A program made the translations under genes and the position numbers. The notes under the pieces are model-generated. The model saw only the letters and a list, made by a program, of their open reading frames with translations. It was not told the DNA's origin and ran no database searches. Shown here piece by piece: positions 63,168-64,000 of a stretch of 64,000 bases of DNA; position 1 is the first letter of the stretch; each line of letters starts with the position of its first letter. Source of the DNA: Desulfomicrobium orale DSM 12838 (lineage in GTDB: Bacteria; Desulfobacterota; Desulfovibrionia; Desulfovibrionales; Desulfomicrobiaceae); NCBI RefSeq assembly GCF_001553625.1, contig NZ_CP014230.1, positions 2,719,375 to 2,783,374 on the forward strand, read 5' to 3'.

Positions 63168-64000
63168 CTACTGGCCGCTCAACTGGGTGCGGCGTTCTTC
63201 CCGCTGTCCCTGACGCTGGGCGCGGACGTTCCTGATTTTGTCCATGCTGGCCCGAACCATGCCGGAGGGTGTGGGCTGAAACAAAAAGAGTTCCTGGCGC
63301 ACCCTGCCGTTGGTCCAGTGCATGGGGGCCATGGTCCAGGGCATCCGGCTGGCGGACTGGGCCAGGCTCAGATTGAAATTTTCGGCGGAACCCTGGCCGC
63401 CACCGAGCAGCGCGGTGAAACGGACGAAATCGTATCCCAGGGCGGCCCACATGTCGGCCCTGCCGCCGCCTTCGATCATGCCCTGCCGAAGTCTTGCGGC
63501 GTTGCCCGAATCAAGGGACGGATCCCAGGCACCGGGAAATACCGCCAGATCGAAATACTGCATTTCAAGGCCGCCTCCCCCCATGCTCTGGCTCCAGGCC
63601 TGCGGCCCGAGAAGAACGAGCCGCTTTTCTTCGTAGTAGTGAAACAGCGGTGCGAGCTGCTGCACCCGGAACATGGAGTCGGGCAGGAAGACCGCCTGGA
63701 AAGGCGGCTCGGGATTCATGGAATTCTTGGCGTCGCTGGCTCCGAGCACGGCGCCCACGGCCTTGGTCCAGGTCGGCGGGTTATCCATGTCGTAGCCCCT
63801 GACGACCGGCAGCTGGCCTCCGGTGGAGTAGACCTCGTCCTGAAACACCGAGGTCATGGCCATACCGAAGCGGTCCTGGGGATGCAGTATCGCGAAAGAT
63901 GTGATACCCAGCAGATTGCAGCCCTTGACAAGGGCCCTGGCCTGATCTTCCGGACTGCTGAAAAAACGCCACGCTTCCCGCCCCTCGTCCTCCACGCTGG
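63168..64000 (-). CDS. Periplasmic-binding-like protein (LpoA/ABC substrate type), C-terminal part
   Basis: The frame is open to the window end, so the N-terminus is missing; about 277 residues remain. The sequence resembles the type I periplasmic-binding fold of LivJ/LpoA-type proteins: ITSFAILHPQDRFGMAMTSVFQ, EPPFQAVFLPDSMFRVQQLAP and WAALGYDFVRFTALLG. In outer-membrane lipoproteins of this type the domain serves penicillin-binding-protein activation rather than transport. It lies directly upstream of gatC on the same strand. Confidence 0.78.
   Translation of the reverse strand, partial: SVEDEGREAWRFFSSPEDQARALVKGCNLLGITSFAILHPQDRFGMAMTSVFQDEVYSTGGQLPVVRGYDMDNPPTWTKAVGAVLGASDAKNSMNPEPPFQAVFLPDSMFRVQQLAPLFHYYEEKRLVLLGPQAWSQSMGGGGLEMQYFDLAVFPGAWDPSLDSGNAARLRQGMIEGGGRADMWAALGYDFVRFTALLGGGQGSAENFNLSLAQSASRMPWTMAPMHWTNGRVRQELFLFQPTPSGMVRASMDKIRNVRAQRQGQREERRTQLSGQ

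Overview
This is a GC-rich window whose gene content points to an anaerobic or microaerotolerant sulfate reducer of the Desulfovibrionales (Desulfobacterota, the former Deltaproteobacteria). The main clues are a Fur/PerR regulator next to rubredoxin and rubredoxin:oxygen oxidoreductase, cytochrome bd oxidase, a futalosine-pathway menaquinone gene (mqnC), SelA for selenocysteine synthesis, a low-potential-type ferredoxin and MetX/MetW/MetY methionine synthesis. The species cannot be fixed from the sequence alone.

Bases 1-14.6 kb: a partial heptosyltransferase is followed by an oxygen-defence block (Fur/PerR regulator, rubredoxin, Roo, a HEAT-like protein, cydA, cydB), all on the + strand. After rlmH and a GNAT acetyltransferase comes a minus-strand run: NYN-domain protein, hemolysin III-like membrane protein, GIY-YIG protein, ABC exporter and HAD phosphatase. 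Then come mqnC overlapping an M24 peptidase, a YkgJ-type Cys protein and a J-domain protein.

Bases 14.7-29.1 kb: ugd, a small ferredoxin and ychF lead to tRNA-Pro(TGG). Beyond it is a tightly overlapped seven-gene minus-strand operon: a predicted COG4671-like glycosyltransferase, two GT4 glycosyltransferases, an ABC exporter, two APH-fold kinases and an outer-membrane barrel. Its first gene is frameshifted at a G7 tract. Upstream lie a pair of near-palindromic 13-mers in inverted arrangement, a leftward terminator, a decayed IS3-family element with matching terminal repeats, and tRNA-Arg(TCT). This segment between two tRNA genes is the best candidate for an undescribed system: a glycoconjugate synthesis, phosphorylation and export island.

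Bases 29.2-45.2 kb: the SelO AMPylase is translationally coupled to a PAS-PAS-GGDEF diguanylate cyclase. MgtC and a HerA-like DUF853 ATPase follow. A TPP riboswitch with a clear terminator precedes thiC, followed by folC and an overlapping selA-hisC-cmk chain. A bidirectional terminator separates this from a hicAB toxin-antitoxin pair, mazG and cvpA. Next is a two-gene AAA ATPase plus DUF4276-like module of lower GC that resembles phage-defence pairs.

Bases 45.4-64 kb: an aldehyde dehydrogenase, a small lipoprotein, metX-metW-metY, pfkA, a GT9 transferase and a PfpI protein precede a LuxR-type regulator with a Cys-containing partner. The window ends with a long minus-strand housekeeping operon (gatC-gatA-mnmA-mtaB-DUF4416-yicC-DUF370/RemA-gmk-pyrF-TPR) dominated by translation quality and tRNA modification. 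The final gene is a truncated periplasmic-binding-like protein. No CRISPR array, rRNA gene or prophage was found.
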